Positions 19,548 to 27,778 of a DNA stretch of 64,000 bases are shown here, piece by piece. The stretch spans positions 1-64,000 of the forward strand of contig NZ_CANLCI010000009.1 in assembly GCF_947489035.1 (NCBI RefSeq), read 5' to 3'. The translations under genes and the position numbers were made by a program. Position 1 is the stretch's first letter; the number at the start of each line of letters is the position of its first letter. Source of the DNA: an uncultured Ferrimonas sp. GTDB lineage: Bacteria; Pseudomonadota; Gammaproteobacteria; Enterobacterales; Shewanellaceae. Below the pieces are notes generated by a model that searched no databases, had not been told where the DNA came from, and saw only the letters and a program-made list of their open reading frames with translations.

Positions 19548-20243
19548 GTGGCTGATTACATAAATAAAAACATACTGAGTCAGGCTTATATTCACGTGGA
19601 GCCAACGGGAATTGAAACTGAAGAACAGCTTGAAGCGTTCAAAGAAAACCTAAGAGCTTTTGCGCTTAGTCGTACAGAATTCTTCTTATCTGATGGACTT
19701 GATATCAATATTGAGTTTGAAGAAGGGTCGATTAAAGCGCGAGTCACGGTAATTGGTACGTTAATGCTTCTGCTACAAGGCATTAGCTCATACAAAGACT
19801 TCAGAGAAGGTCTTCAATTGCTGTATTCGGATGCGAAGTGGTTGTCAGATGCAATCATTTCGGAGTCTCTGTATCAAACCAAAGCAAAACACCATGACGT
19901 AATTAGAGTAGAAGCAAGGACTGGAATAATAGGTTCTGTTCATAAAGTTATTAATCAGCTAGAAAGAATAAAAAGCGGTGCCAAAGGCGCTATGCTTGCT
20001 TCAGATATTGTTGAAAAAATTGATGATGTTCAAGCTGAACTGTCAAAGCTAATGGATAATATATGCGACTTAGGGGACCGCCACTTAATTGCTAAAGAGT
20101 GCGAACATCTAATTGAAAAATTGCCTGAGATTCCAGTTCCTCCAAAAGATAAAATCAATAGCAGTCATGCTATAAATGAGTATCGACGAAAAAAGTCTTT
20201 ACTAAGCTCCTCTATAGATATTCATTTAATTATTGAGAAGTAA
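19548..20243 (+). CDS. hypothetical protein in AT-rich insert (cassette gene)
   Basis: 231 aa, GTG start preceded by AGGAA at a spacing of 5 (19538-19542). Base composition is far more AT-rich than the surrounding chromosome. The protein is mostly helical and charged, with one hydrophobic stretch near residues 65-80 (VTVIGTLMLLLQGI) that could be membrane-associated or a buried helix, followed by a long helical region with an internal coiled-coil tendency (about 125-180). I recognise no family. The stop codon is 14 bases before an attC-like hairpin, and another such site lies just upstream of the start. This is the layout of an integron gene cassette. Confidence 0.7.
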   Translation: MADYINKNILSQAYIHVEPTGIETEEQLEAFKENLRAFALSRTEFFLSDGLDINIEFEEGSIKARVTVIGTLMLLLQGISSYKDFREGLQLLYSDAKWLSDAIISESLYQTKAKHHDVIRVEARTGIIGSVHKVINQLERIKSGAKGAMLASDIVEKIDDVQAELSKLMDNICDLGDRHLIAKECEHLIEKLPEIPVPPKDKINSSHAINEYRRKKSLLSSSIDIHLIIEK

Positions 20244-20257
20244 GGTGAAAGTATACT

Positions 20258-20305
20258 GTTAACAAACAATTTAAGAGTGGTTCACCATCTTAATTGGTCG
20301 TTAAG
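20258..20305 (+). repeat. attC-like site between the two cassette genes
   Basis: GTTAAC at the left and GTTAAG at the right bracket a stem in which AATTTAAGA-G-TGG (20268-20280) pairs with CCATCTTAATT (20285-20295), leaving one unpaired G in the left arm and loop TTCA. Unpaired AAAC and GGTC spacers separate the stem from the AAC/GTT ends. An asymmetric extra base and unpaired spacers are hallmarks of folded attC sites. No T-run follows, so a terminator is less likely. Confidence 0.6.
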
Positions 20306-20319
20306 TTTAAAGGTTGGTC

Positions 20320-21036
20320 ATGCGAGATATATTAAAAGAAACAATCGAGTTTTCGACTGAAAAAGCGGTTTTGTTTCAGTTTAATTCTAAGAGTAAATTA
20401 GCAGCCTATAGTATGGGCATTTACTGTACATTGATAGAGCTATCAGATTCATTCCACACGCTCATGGAGAGTCAAAATTATACGGGTTCACTATCAATTT
20501 ATCGCTCATTTATAGAAAACTATGTAGATCTAAGAAACCTCAATTTGAATTTTCTTTACGTATACCAATTAGATTATGATAGCTATATACAAAAACAGCG
20601 ATTGTTAAAGGCAGCGAAAGAAAACAATTTATATTTGTCTTCATTTTCCAAATGTGCTGATGGAGAACTTATAATTATTTCTGATGAAATTAAAAAACTG
20701 AAAAAAAGTAATGAATACAAACTTTGCTACTCTGTGAAAGATAAGTTTAGCCGTGCGAGTATGGAGACTGAATATAAAGGGTTGTATCCGACGCTAAGTG
20801 CAGAGTCTCACTGCAGCTTGAATGCAATATTCTCTCGCCACTTTAGCATTGACTCAACGACTGGTCTTGTGGACATTTCAATCAATGATAAATGTAACGA
20901 AGAACACTATTACTTCTATATAGTTAACATGACCAATCACTTAATTACCGCAGGAATATTGGTTGCTAATATAATGGAAGGTCAGCAATTAGATATCTAT
21001 GTCAGTAAAAAAGAGCAACTTTTAGCTGCACTATAA
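20320..21036 (+). CDS. DUF5677-like hypothetical protein in AT-rich insert
   Basis: 238 aa. The ATG at 20320 is chosen (AAAGG 6 bases upstream) over a TTG two codons earlier. The YRSFIENYVDLRNL segment near residue 65 and the YPTLSAESHCSLNAI segment near 160 resemble the paired R..E and Y..LS..H blocks of DUF5677-type proteins, which are helical and sometimes found in defence or mobile regions. That assignment is by eye only. It follows an attC-like site by 14 bases, but no attC follows it. Instead, 16 bases after its stop lies a motif like the end of the Y1 element at 33999. AT-rich, foreign composition. Confidence 0.65.
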   Translation: MRDILKETIEFSTEKAVLFQFNSKSKLAAYSMGIYCTLIELSDSFHTLMESQNYTGSLSIYRSFIENYVDLRNLNLNFLYVYQLDYDSYIQKQRLLKAAKENNLYLSSFSKCADGELIIISDEIKKLKKSNEYKLCYSVKDKFSRASMETEYKGLYPTLSAESHCSLNAIFSRHFSIDSTTGLVDISINDKCNEEHYYFYIVNMTNHLITAGILVANIMEGQQLDIYVSKKEQLLAAL

Positions 21037-21052
21037 TTTACATCTAAAAGAA

Positions 21053-21075
21053 TTAAATAAACACCCACCTTTAAC
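21053..21075 (+). repeat. relic matching the left end of the Y1-transposase element
   Basis: TTAAATAAACACCCACC followed by TTTAAC closely matches the element left end at 33999, TTAACTAGACACCCACC followed by TTAAC. The one right-end copy at 35601-35615 carries the variant TTAAATAGACACCCA when inverted, which is closer still. No transposase gene is attached here. It marks the end of the first AT-rich insert. Confidence 0.55.
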
Positions 21076-21093
21076 CACCCTCCCCTAATACGC

Positions 21094-21124
21094 AAAAAGG
21101 CCAATGGTTCACATTGGCCTTTTT
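21094..21124. terminator. bidirectional terminator
   Basis: A 13-bp perfect stem, AAAAAGGCCAATG (21094-21106) with CATTGGCCTTTTT (21112-21124), loop GTTCA. It serves the minus-strand MFS gene and insulates it from the insert. Confidence 0.85.
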
Positions 21125-21151
21125 CAGTTTCTCTCTTTGTCGTTTGCGCCT

Positions 21152-22345
21152 TTACGCTGGCTGTTGGCCAACAACCCTTGGCTGGGCGGCGTTATTGTCT
21201 AAGCGGCCACTGAGGCGGGTTAACGCCAATGCCAGCAGTACGATCACTGCGCCGACCCACGGGGTGTGCATCAGTCCGGCTTCGGCCACGATTACGCCGC
21301 CGCCCCACGAACCTAAAGCGATGCCGACGTTGAAGGCGGCGATGTTAAGGCCAGAAGCAACGTCTACCGCATCTGGGGTGTAACGCTCTGCCAGTTTGAC
21401 AACGTACACCTGCAACCCTGGTACGTTACCAAAGGCGAAGGCGCCCCAGATCAGGATGGTGGCGACTGCGGTGATCGGGTTGGTCGCGGTAAAATTGAAG
21501 ATAACCAAGATCATCGCCAGACCAGAGAAGATCAGGGTCAGTGCCTTGATTGGCCCCATGCTGTCGGCCATTTTGCCGCCCCAGATGTTGCCGATGGCCA
21601 CAGATACGCCATACACCAACATGATCAAGCTGATGGCGCTGGAGCCAAAGCCAGAAACCTGTTCGAGGATCGGTGCCAAGAAGGTGAAGGCGGTAAAGGT
21701 GCCGCCGTAACCCAGAGCGGTGATGGCGTATACCAGCAGCAAGCGCGGCTGGGTAAGCACGTTAAGTTGCGAAGATAACTTGGCGGCCGGTGGCTGCTTT
21801 AAGTTGCTTGGCACCAACACCGCGCTGCCGATCAGGGCGATTAAACCAAGCACTGCCACGGTTAAAAAGGTGGCTTGCCAGCCAAAGGATTGGCCGATGT
21901 AGGTGCCCAGCGGCACACCGGTTACCAAGGCCACGGTTAAGCCGGTAAACATAATGGCGATGGCACTGGCTGCTTTTTCTTTGGCGACCAAGCCAGTGGC
22001 GATGGTCGAACCGATAGAGAAGAACACCCCGTGGGCAAGGCCAGTAAGGATACGGGCGACAATCAGGGTATTGTACCCCGGCGCTTGCCACGCCAGTAAG
22101 TTTCCGGCCACAAACAGTGCCATCACCGACAGCAGTACGTGCTTGCGGTTCCATTTGCTGGTGAGTGCGGTTAATACGGGCGCACCAATGGCAACCCCAA
22201 GGGCGTACAGGCTAACCAGCAGTCCGGCGGATGGCAGCGATACGTTCAGATCGGTGGCCATGGTTGGGATCAGGCCAACAATGACAAATTCGGTGGTTCC
22301 AATAGCAAAGGCGCTAAGCGTCAATGCAAGGAGTGCTAAAGGCAT
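21152..22345 (-). CDS. MFS efflux transporter, YdhP/AraJ-like (DHA1)
   Basis: Inner-membrane proton-coupled exporter of the major facilitator superfamily with about 12 hydrophobic segments over 397 aa. The N-terminal IGTTEFVIVGLIPTMA and the ARILTGLAHGVFFSIG segments are typical of the YdhP/SotB/AraJ group. The ATG at 22345 is chosen, with GGAG 9 bases upstream; the upstream TTG at 22360 would overlap that site. It is divergent from a LysR gene with a clear dyad in the shared intergenic region, so that regulator probably controls it. The substrate is unknown; sugars, arabinose derivatives or drugs are reported for relatives. Confidence 0.85.
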   Translation of the reverse strand: MPLALLALTLSAFAIGTTEFVIVGLIPTMATDLNVSLPSAGLLVSLYALGVAIGAPVLTALTSKWNRKHVLLSVMALFVAGNLLAWQAPGYNTLIVARILTGLAHGVFFSIGSTIATGLVAKEKAASAIAIMFTGLTVALVTGVPLGTYIGQSFGWQATFLTVAVLGLIALIGSAVLVPSNLKQPPAAKLSSQLNVLTQPRLLLVYAITALGYGGTFTAFTFLAPILEQVSGFGSSAISLIMLVYGVSVAIGNIWGGKMADSMGPIKALTLIFSGLAMILVIFNFTATNPITAVATILIWGAFAFGNVPGLQVYVVKLAERYTPDAVDVASGLNIAAFNVGIALGSWGGGVIVAEAGLMHTPWVGAVIVLLALALTRLSGRLDNNAAQPRVVGQQPA

Positions 22346-22456
22346 GGGGTTTCTCTCCAAGTCATAGGGGAGCGAGGTCGCGCCGTGGTCACTGGGGCGG
22401 CCTCACGTTTCGCGGTGCAGTATGCCCACTGACTTAATTGCGAAAAACAGTGCCTT

Positions 22457-22475
22457 TAACAAATAACCTTTGTTA
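22457..22475. promoter_or_regulatory. candidate LysR operator
   Basis: A perfect inverted repeat TAACAAA-TAACC-TTTGTTA lies 58 bases before the LysR start and 112 bases before the MFS start. Its 7-bp arms and position in the divergent gap suit a LysR recognition site controlling both genes. Confidence 0.55.
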
Positions 22476-22532
22476 TAAATGCAGGTAATTAATCCGTCCC
22501 AATTCGCGGCAAGATCCGCTGGAGCAGCACCG

Positions 22533-23414
22533 ATGCTATCCCGTTCCGATGATTTAGAGATGTTGCTGACCGTGGTCGACAGCGGTGGCTTTTCGGCGGC
22601 GGCGCAGGCGCTAGATGTGCAGGTGGCGCGGGTTTCTCGCGCCGTCAGCAAGGTAGAGAAACAGCTTGGGGTATCCATATTAAACCGCACCACGCGGCGG
22701 ATTGAGCTAACCGACGAAGGCCGGCAGTTTGTTGAATCAATCAGAGCGGGCTTGGGGCAGATCCAACAAGCGGAGGAAGAGATTATCGCTCGTGGCGAGC
22801 TGCCCAAAGGCCGCTTGCGAGTGGACGCTGCCAGCCCCTTTGTCTTCCATCAGCTAGTGCCACTGGTGCAAGCCTTTAACCAAGCCTACCCCGATATCCA
22901 ATTGGAGCTGAGCTCGAACGAGGGTTTTGTCGATCTGCTGGAACAGCGCACCGACTTAGCCATTCGCATCGGCCAGTTAACGGATTCCACCCTGCACGCG
23001 CGGCCACTGGGCAAAAGCGTGCTGCACATTGTCGCATCACCGGATTATCTGTCCCGTCGCGGCGTGCCCAAGCAGGTAAGCGATCTGTCTGGCCACGACA
23101 CCATCGGCTTCGCTGGCCCCAAGTTATTAAACCAATGGCCGCTAAAGGGCTTTGAGCCCCTAGCCCCCTGCTTTAGCGCCAGCAACGGCGAAACCGTGCG
23201 CCAGCTGGCGTTAGCGGGCAACGGCATCGCGTGTTTGTCGGGCTTTATGGTTAATCAAGACATCGACAACGGCCAGCTGGTGCCGCTGCTCAGTGCAGAA
23301 AAACGCGCTGACAACAGCCGCGAGCAGATCAACGCGGTGTTCTATAAATCGTCATCGGTCGCGAAACGGATCTCTGCTTTTATCGACTTTATCCAGCCAC
23401 GATTAACGCTGTAA
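22533..23414 (+). CDS. LysR-family transcriptional regulator
   Basis: 293 aa. The ATG at 22533 is preceded by GGAG at a spacing of 8; an in-frame start at 22479 would add 18 residues and cover the operator region. The N-terminal winged helix-turn-helix covers about residues 1-60 (DSGGFSAAAQALDVQVARVSRAVSKVEKQ is split across the recognition helices). The co-inducer domain runs from about 90 to the end. It probably regulates itself and the divergent MFS exporter. The effector is not predictable. Confidence 0.88.
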   Translation: MLSRSDDLEMLLTVVDSGGFSAAAQALDVQVARVSRAVSKVEKQLGVSILNRTTRRIELTDEGRQFVESIRAGLGQIQQAEEEIIARGELPKGRLRVDAASPFVFHQLVPLVQAFNQAYPDIQLELSSNEGFVDLLEQRTDLAIRIGQLTDSTLHARPLGKSVLHIVASPDYLSRRGVPKQVSDLSGHDTIGFAGPKLLNQWPLKGFEPLAPCFSASNGETVRQLALAGNGIACLSGFMVNQDIDNGQLVPLLSAEKRADNSREQINAVFYKSSSVAKRISAFIDFIQPRLTL

Positions 23415-23653
23415 TTCTCTCTGTTTTAGCGTTTTTAGCGGCACTGTGGGGCTGGCTTACAGTCCAGTACTGCGATTTGTGGTGTTGCTTGGCGTTGCCA
23501 CGATAGCATTTTCGTAGCTTGTCATCCGGCGGGCGCTTCAGCGGGCACTTAAACGGGCTGTCTGACTGAAAAGGATAGGAGCAGATGGGGCTGGGGACAG
23601 GGTGGTTGCAGGTTGGTAGGTTAAGTCAAAACGGTGTTGTGATCGCCCAGCAG

Positions 23654-23929
23654 CTACACAAACAGATCCACCCCAACCAGCTGCTGCAGCTGTTCCCGCA
23701 GCGGTTGGTTGGCGATGGTTTGATAGGCGTTGATGCCGATGCTGTTGGGCTTATCTTGCACCAGATTGGCACGTTGCTGTTGCCAGCTGTGCCAATCTTG
23801 AGCGTCAGCAGGTTGCACCAAGGTTTCCGCCACTTTGGTGGCGGTGGTGGTCAATTCGGTTTTGGGTGCCGTGCCAGATTTGGCAAGGGGATTGGCGGGT
23901 AAGCCGCCTAACCCAATGGGATTGATCAT
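23654..23929 (-). CDS. small conserved-looking hypothetical protein downstream of tsaB
   Basis: 91 aa, ATG preceded by AGGA at a spacing of about 6 and located 43 bases after the tsaB stop on the same strand. The N-terminus is Gly/Pro/Thr-rich and probably disordered. The C-terminal part (SIGINAYQTIANQP...LVGVDLFV) looks like a compact conserved helical motif. Codon use matches the host genes. I recognise no named family. It probably belongs to the yoaA-tsaB transcript. The 240 bp between it and the lysR gene hold nothing clear. Confidence 0.6.
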   Translation of the reverse strand: MINPIGLGGLPANPLAKSGTAPKTELTTTATKVAETLVQPADAQDWHSWQQQRANLVQDKPNSIGINAYQTIANQPLREQLQQLVGVDLFV

Positions 23930-23972
23930 GGTGCGTCCTGTCTCTGCTTCTGCCTATCGCAATGCCTAGGGC

Positions 23973-24665
23973 TTATTCGCGCCCTGGCAACTTCTTCCAC
24001 GCCACTTCGTTACGCAGGTATACCGGTTCAACCGCTTCTACGTTGATGGCGCTGTTGTTACGCAGCCCCGCTTTAGCAAGTGGCATCATCATCGCTGCGC
24101 TGGGTAAACGGCACTCGCTGTTGATGCTGATCCGTTCGTTGCTGGCCAACTGCGGGTAGGTTTCAAAACCGGTGCCAACGGCGGTGGTGGCAACGCTGAT
24201 GGCGTCCAGCTGCGGCTGCAGGGCGTCGGGTTTAATCACCACTTCTTCCCCTTGCAGTACCGCTAAGCCGTTTTCGGCGCGGTAGTGGCCAAAGTACACC
24301 TCGCCCATGCGGGCATCAATGGCGGCCACGACGTCGGTAGCGCCAGCGTCAATCGCGCCTTGCGCCATCGCGGCTAAGTTAGACAGCGGGATCACCGGCA
24401 GCTCTGCCCCCATCGCCAAGCCTTGTACCATCGCGGTACCAATGCGAATGCCGGTAAAGCTGCCGGGGCCACGGCCAAAGGCGATAACGTCGGCATCGGC
24501 TAAGGCGATCCCAGCTTGGGACAGCAGGCTTTCTACCATCGGCAAAATGCGCTGGCTGTGTTCCCGTGGGGCTTCAGCACAATCGGCGTAAACGGTGCCT
24601 TGATGATGCAGGGCGGCGGAACAATTCTCGGTGGCGGTATCGAGGATCAGGATGGTGTCAGACAT
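23973..24665 (-). CDS. tsaB: tRNA threonylcarbamoyladenosine biosynthesis protein TsaB
   Basis: Scaffold and partner of TsaD in making the t6A37 modification of ANN-decoding tRNAs. The 230-aa product starts ILILDTATENCSAAL, has the GRGPGSFTGIRIG segment characteristic of TsaB near residue 65, and the AAIDARMGEVYFG segment. Its start overlaps the yoaA stop by one base (TAATG), and the E. coli chromosome also keeps yoaA beside tsaB. Confidence 0.96.
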   Translation of the reverse strand: MSDTILILDTATENCSAALHHQGTVYADCAEAPREHSQRILPMVESLLSQAGIALADADVIAFGRGPGSFTGIRIGTAMVQGLAMGAELPVIPLSNLAAMAQGAIDAGATDVVAAIDARMGEVYFGHYRAENGLAVLQGEEVVIKPDALQPQLDAISVATTAVGTGFETYPQLASNERISINSECRLPSAAMMMPLAKAGLRNNSAINVEAVEPVYLRNEVAWKKLPGRE

Positions 24666-26572
24666 TAAAGCTCTCTTAATCGTGCAACGGCGTTAGCCAA
24701 GTCTCGGGTGCGGTGCATGGGCGGCAAGCTGGTTAAAAACAGCTTGCCGTAGGGGCGATGAACGAGGCGGGGATCGCAGATCACCATTACGCCTTGGTCT
24801 TGTTCACCGCGGATCAAACGGCCGACACCCTGCTTCAACGCAATCACCGCTTGGGGCAGTAATACTTCATGAAACGGATCGCCACCACGGCGCATCGTTT
24901 CATCAGATCTGGCCCTAATGAGCGGATCATCCGGCGAAGCAAAAGGAAGTTTGTCGATCATAACACAGCACAACGCTTGGCCTCTAACATCTACCCCTTC
25001 CCAGAAGCTGTTGGTGCCTAATAAAACGGCGTTCCCCAGCTGCTGAAATTTGGTCAACATGGCGCGTTTTGAACCCTGCCCCTGTACCAGCAAGGGTTGC
25101 TGTACTTGGCGCGACAAGATCAGCCCTACGTCGTGCATCATGCGGTAACTGGTGAACAGCAAAAAAGTGCGCCCTTCGGCGGCTTCGATCAGTTGCTTGG
25201 CGATGTTGGCCAACTGCCCCGCCACTTCAACTCGGCCAGGTTCGGGCAGATCCCTTGGCACGCACAGCAGTGCCTGCTTGGGGTAATCGAAGGGGCTATC
25301 CAACACCAGCGTGTTAGCGCCATCCAGCCCCATCTGTTTGGCAAAGTGACCAAAGGCGCCGCCCACGGTCAAGGTGGCGCTGGTAAACACCCAACTGCCA
25401 CCGTAACGCAGATAAAAATCACGGCACTGCTGCGCCACCGATAACGGGCAACTGCGTAAGACAAAGTGGTGTCGATGACACTCGACCGTTAGGGCTTCGT
25501 TGCCGGGGTTGATGAACCGCTGCAACCGCGATTGCAGCTGCGGCAACCGTTCAAACACTTTGTCCAGCATCTCGTCGCGCCCCAGCTGTGGCAGCACAAT
25601 GTTGTGGCAAAAGGTGAGAGCTTCCGTCACTCGCAGTAACGCTTGATTCACCGCCGGTTGCTGCATCAATTGGCGCCAATCGCTGCCCTGCTCAACCACT
25701 TGCTCGTACAGATCGGCACTGGCGGCTTGCAAACGCTGCCCTGCGCTTTGCAATTGGCGGCAATCCCCCAGTCGGCCACGGTAGGCTTTGTCCAGTTCTC
25801 GGCTAATGTCGGCCAGCGCCCGCGAGCTAACCGCATCGGCGAAATGGTTTAAGGCGATGTCTGGCAGCTGGTGCGCTTCATCAAACACAAACAGATCAAA
25901 ATCGGGCAGGATCTCGCCAAAACCACCCTCTTTTAGTGCCATGTCGGCAAAGAACAGGTGATGGTTGATCACCACTAAATCCGCCTCTTGGGCTTTGTCG
26001 CGGGCTTTGCGTAAGCAACAGCGGTCGTATTCGCTGCAGCGTTTGCCCAAGCAGTTATCGTGGGTCGACCCCGCCATCGCAAACGCCAATGAGCCTTCCG
26101 GCACCGAGGTGACTTCAGCAAAGTCGCCGCTTTCGCTGCCGCTGGCCCACGCGCGCAACCGCATCAGATGATCCACCAACTGCGGATCGTCCGGCAGATC
26201 GCCAAGGCGACGATTTAAGTGGTAATGGCACAGGTAGTTGCTGCGTCCTTTCAGTAACGCCACCAGCGGCGGGCGCTCAATTAGGGACAAAATGGCGGGA
26301 ACGTCTTTGAAATAGAGCTGATCTTGCAGGTTTTTACTGCCGGTGCTGATCACCGTTTTTTTGCCGCTCAGCAGCGCGGGCAACAGGTAAGCAAAGGTTT
26401 TACCAATGCCGGTGCCCGCTTCGGCCAGCAGGGTTGATTTGGTGTCGATGGTGGCGCAAATTTGGGTCGCTAATTGCTGCTGTACCTGCCGTGGTCGAAA
26501 GCCACGGATCCCTTTCGCCAACATGCCTTCTGGGGACAGCGCCAGCGCCACCTCTTTTTCTAACCTGCTCAT
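24665..26572 (-). CDS. yoaA: DinG/XPD-family ATP-dependent helicase YoaA
   Basis: 5'-to-3' iron-sulfur helicase of 635 aa, the same length as E. coli YoaA, which acts in replication repair. Walker A is AEAGTGIGKTFAYLLPAL near residue 50. Cluster-binding cysteines lie in CLGKRCSEYDRCCLR (about 165-180). The DEAH box is FVFDEAHQLPD near 228. The C-terminal helicase half includes VLLGTNSFWEGVDVRG and VGRLIRGEQDQGVM. It is the first gene of the yoaA-tsaB-small gene run. Confidence 0.95.
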   Translation of the reverse strand: MSRLEKEVALALSPEGMLAKGIRGFRPRQVQQQLATQICATIDTKSTLLAEAGTGIGKTFAYLLPALLSGKKTVISTGSKNLQDQLYFKDVPAILSLIERPPLVALLKGRSNYLCHYHLNRRLGDLPDDPQLVDHLMRLRAWASGSESGDFAEVTSVPEGSLAFAMAGSTHDNCLGKRCSEYDRCCLRKARDKAQEADLVVINHHLFFADMALKEGGFGEILPDFDLFVFDEAHQLPDIALNHFADAVSSRALADISRELDKAYRGRLGDCRQLQSAGQRLQAASADLYEQVVEQGSDWRQLMQQPAVNQALLRVTEALTFCHNIVLPQLGRDEMLDKVFERLPQLQSRLQRFINPGNEALTVECHRHHFVLRSCPLSVAQQCRDFYLRYGGSWVFTSATLTVGGAFGHFAKQMGLDGANTLVLDSPFDYPKQALLCVPRDLPEPGRVEVAGQLANIAKQLIEAAEGRTFLLFTSYRMMHDVGLILSRQVQQPLLVQGQGSKRAMLTKFQQLGNAVLLGTNSFWEGVDVRGQALCCVMIDKLPFASPDDPLIRARSDETMRRGGDPFHEVLLPQAVIALKQGVGRLIRGEQDQGVMVICDPRLVHRPYGKLFLTSLPPMHRTRDLANAVARLREL

Positions 26573-26718
26573 TTCACACCTAACAAATCACCAAAACGCA
26601 TTATGTCATAAGGCCGCTAAAAAAGGTTTGAAATGGCGGTTGCAAAGCATACGGGGCTGTAATAGCGTTAATAACAACTTAACGGTCAACGACCGCAAAC
26701 CCAATTTTTGGACACGCC

Positions 26719-26766
26719 ATGAACTTCACTATCGCGCTACATCACCATCACCATCACATGCGGTAG
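26719..26766 (+). CDS. hisL: his operon leader peptide HisL
   Basis: 15-codon ORF encoding MNFTIALHHHHHHMR, with six consecutive histidine codons alternating CAT and CAC. It lies upstream of a strong hairpin and hisG, exactly the arrangement of the his attenuator. When charged tRNA-His is scarce, ribosomes stall in the His run and the downstream terminator fails to form. Six His codons is close to the seven of E. coli. It is too short for usual gene finders. Confidence 0.93.
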   Translation: MNFTIALHHHHHHMR

Positions 26767-26830
26767 CCGTTGGCGTTTCGCTGGTGGCTGCTATTACGGC
26801 ACCGCCAGCGGAGACAGTCTCAATCGAGCA

Positions 26831-26867
26831 AAAATCCCTTGGCCAGTGCCAAGGGATTTTTCTTTTT
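26831..26867 (+). terminator. his operon attenuator (terminator hairpin)
   Basis: A perfect 13-bp stem, AAAATCCCTTGGC (26831-26843) with GCCAAGGGATTTT (26848-26860), loop CAGT, followed by TCTTTTT. It lies 64 bases after the hisL stop and 15 bases before hisG. The G/C-rich segment between (26767-26815: CCGTTGGCG, GCTGGTGGC, GGCACCGCCAGC) can supply the alternative pairings of the pause and antiterminator forms. Confidence 0.9.
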
Positions 26868-26881
26868 AGAGACAAAAAAAC

Positions 26882-27778
26882 ATGCAAAACAATCGATTAC
26901 GTATCGCAATGCAAAAATCTGGTCGCCTTTCCAAAGAGACCGAAGCCCTACTGAAACGCTGTGGCTTGAAACTGAACTTTCGTGACAATCGGCTGATCAG
27001 CCCCGTTGAAAATCTGCCTATCGACATTCTGCGCGTGCGCGACGACGACATTCCCGGTTTGGTGATGGACGGCGTGGTGGACTTGGGCTTTATCGGTGAA
27101 AACGTGCTGGAAGAGGAACGGCTAGAGCGCCAAGCCCTAGACCAAGCCACCCAGTACAGCGTACTGCGGCGGATGGATTTCGGTGGCTGTCGCTTGTCGT
27201 TGGCGGTGCCAGAAGAGTTTGATTACAACGGCCCGCAAGATCTGCAGCAAAGCCGCATCGCCACCTCTTACCCTAACCTGCTGCGGCGCTACCTAACGGA
27301 GCAAGGGGTGGCGTTTGCCAGCTGCATGCTCAAAGGCTCGGTGGAAGTGGCCCCCCGCGCAGGCTTGGCCGACGCCATCTGCGACTTGGTAAGCACTGGC
27401 GCCACCTTAGAAGCCAACGGCTTGAAAGAGGTAGAGGTGATCTTTGAATCCAAAGCCACCTTGATCCAAGGGCCACGCCCGCTAAGCGAGGAACAACAAG
27501 CCTTGGTGGATAAGCTGCTGGTGCGCACCAACGGCGTGATCCAAGCCAAAGAGAGCAAATACATTATGCTGCACGCCCCGAAGGCGCAGTTGCAGCAAAT
27601 TATCGATCTGCTGCCCGGCGCAGAGCACCCCACCATTTTACCGCTGGCCGAAGACAACGAGCGCGTGGCGCTGCACGCCGTTAGCAGCGAAACCCTGTTT
27701 TGGGACACCATGGAACAGCTTAAAGCCCTTGGCGCCAGCTCTATCCTAGTGCTGCCAATTGAGAAGATGTTGGGGTAG
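26882..27778 (+). CDS. hisG: ATP phosphoribosyltransferase, long form
   Basis: First and feedback-inhibited step of histidine synthesis, condensing ATP with PRPP. 298 aa is the long, self-sufficient form with a C-terminal regulatory ACT-like domain (about residues 225-298). The N-terminus [13 protein letters not shown], the [12 protein letters not shown] segment and the [23 protein letters not shown]-site segment are typical. It directly follows the attenuator and adjoins hisD with no gap. Confidence 0.97.
   Translation: MQNNRLRIAMQKSGRLSKETEALLKRCGLKLNFRDNRLISPVENLPIDILRVRDDDIPGLVMDGVVDLGFIGENVLEEERLERQALDQATQYSVLRRMDFGGCRLSLAVPEEFDYNGPQDLQQSRIATSYPNLLRRYLTEQGVAFASCMLKGSVEVAPRAGLADAICDLVSTGATLEANGLKEVEVIFESKATLIQGPRPLSEEQQALVDKLLVRTNGVIQAKESKYIMLHAPKAQLQQIIDLLPGAEHPTILPLAEDNERVALHAVSSETLFWDTMEQLKALGASSILVLPIEKMLG

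Noticed and set aside
20258..20305. The hairpin between the two cassette genes as a simple rho-independent terminator
   Set aside because: There is no T-run, the stem has the asymmetric unpaired base and spacers of attC, and the ends are GTTAAC/GTTAAG.
26740..26757. A run of alternating CAT/CAC codons that looks like a cloning hexahistidine tag
   Set aside because: It lies in a short leader ORF before a perfect attenuator hairpin and hisG, so it is hisL and not vector contamination.
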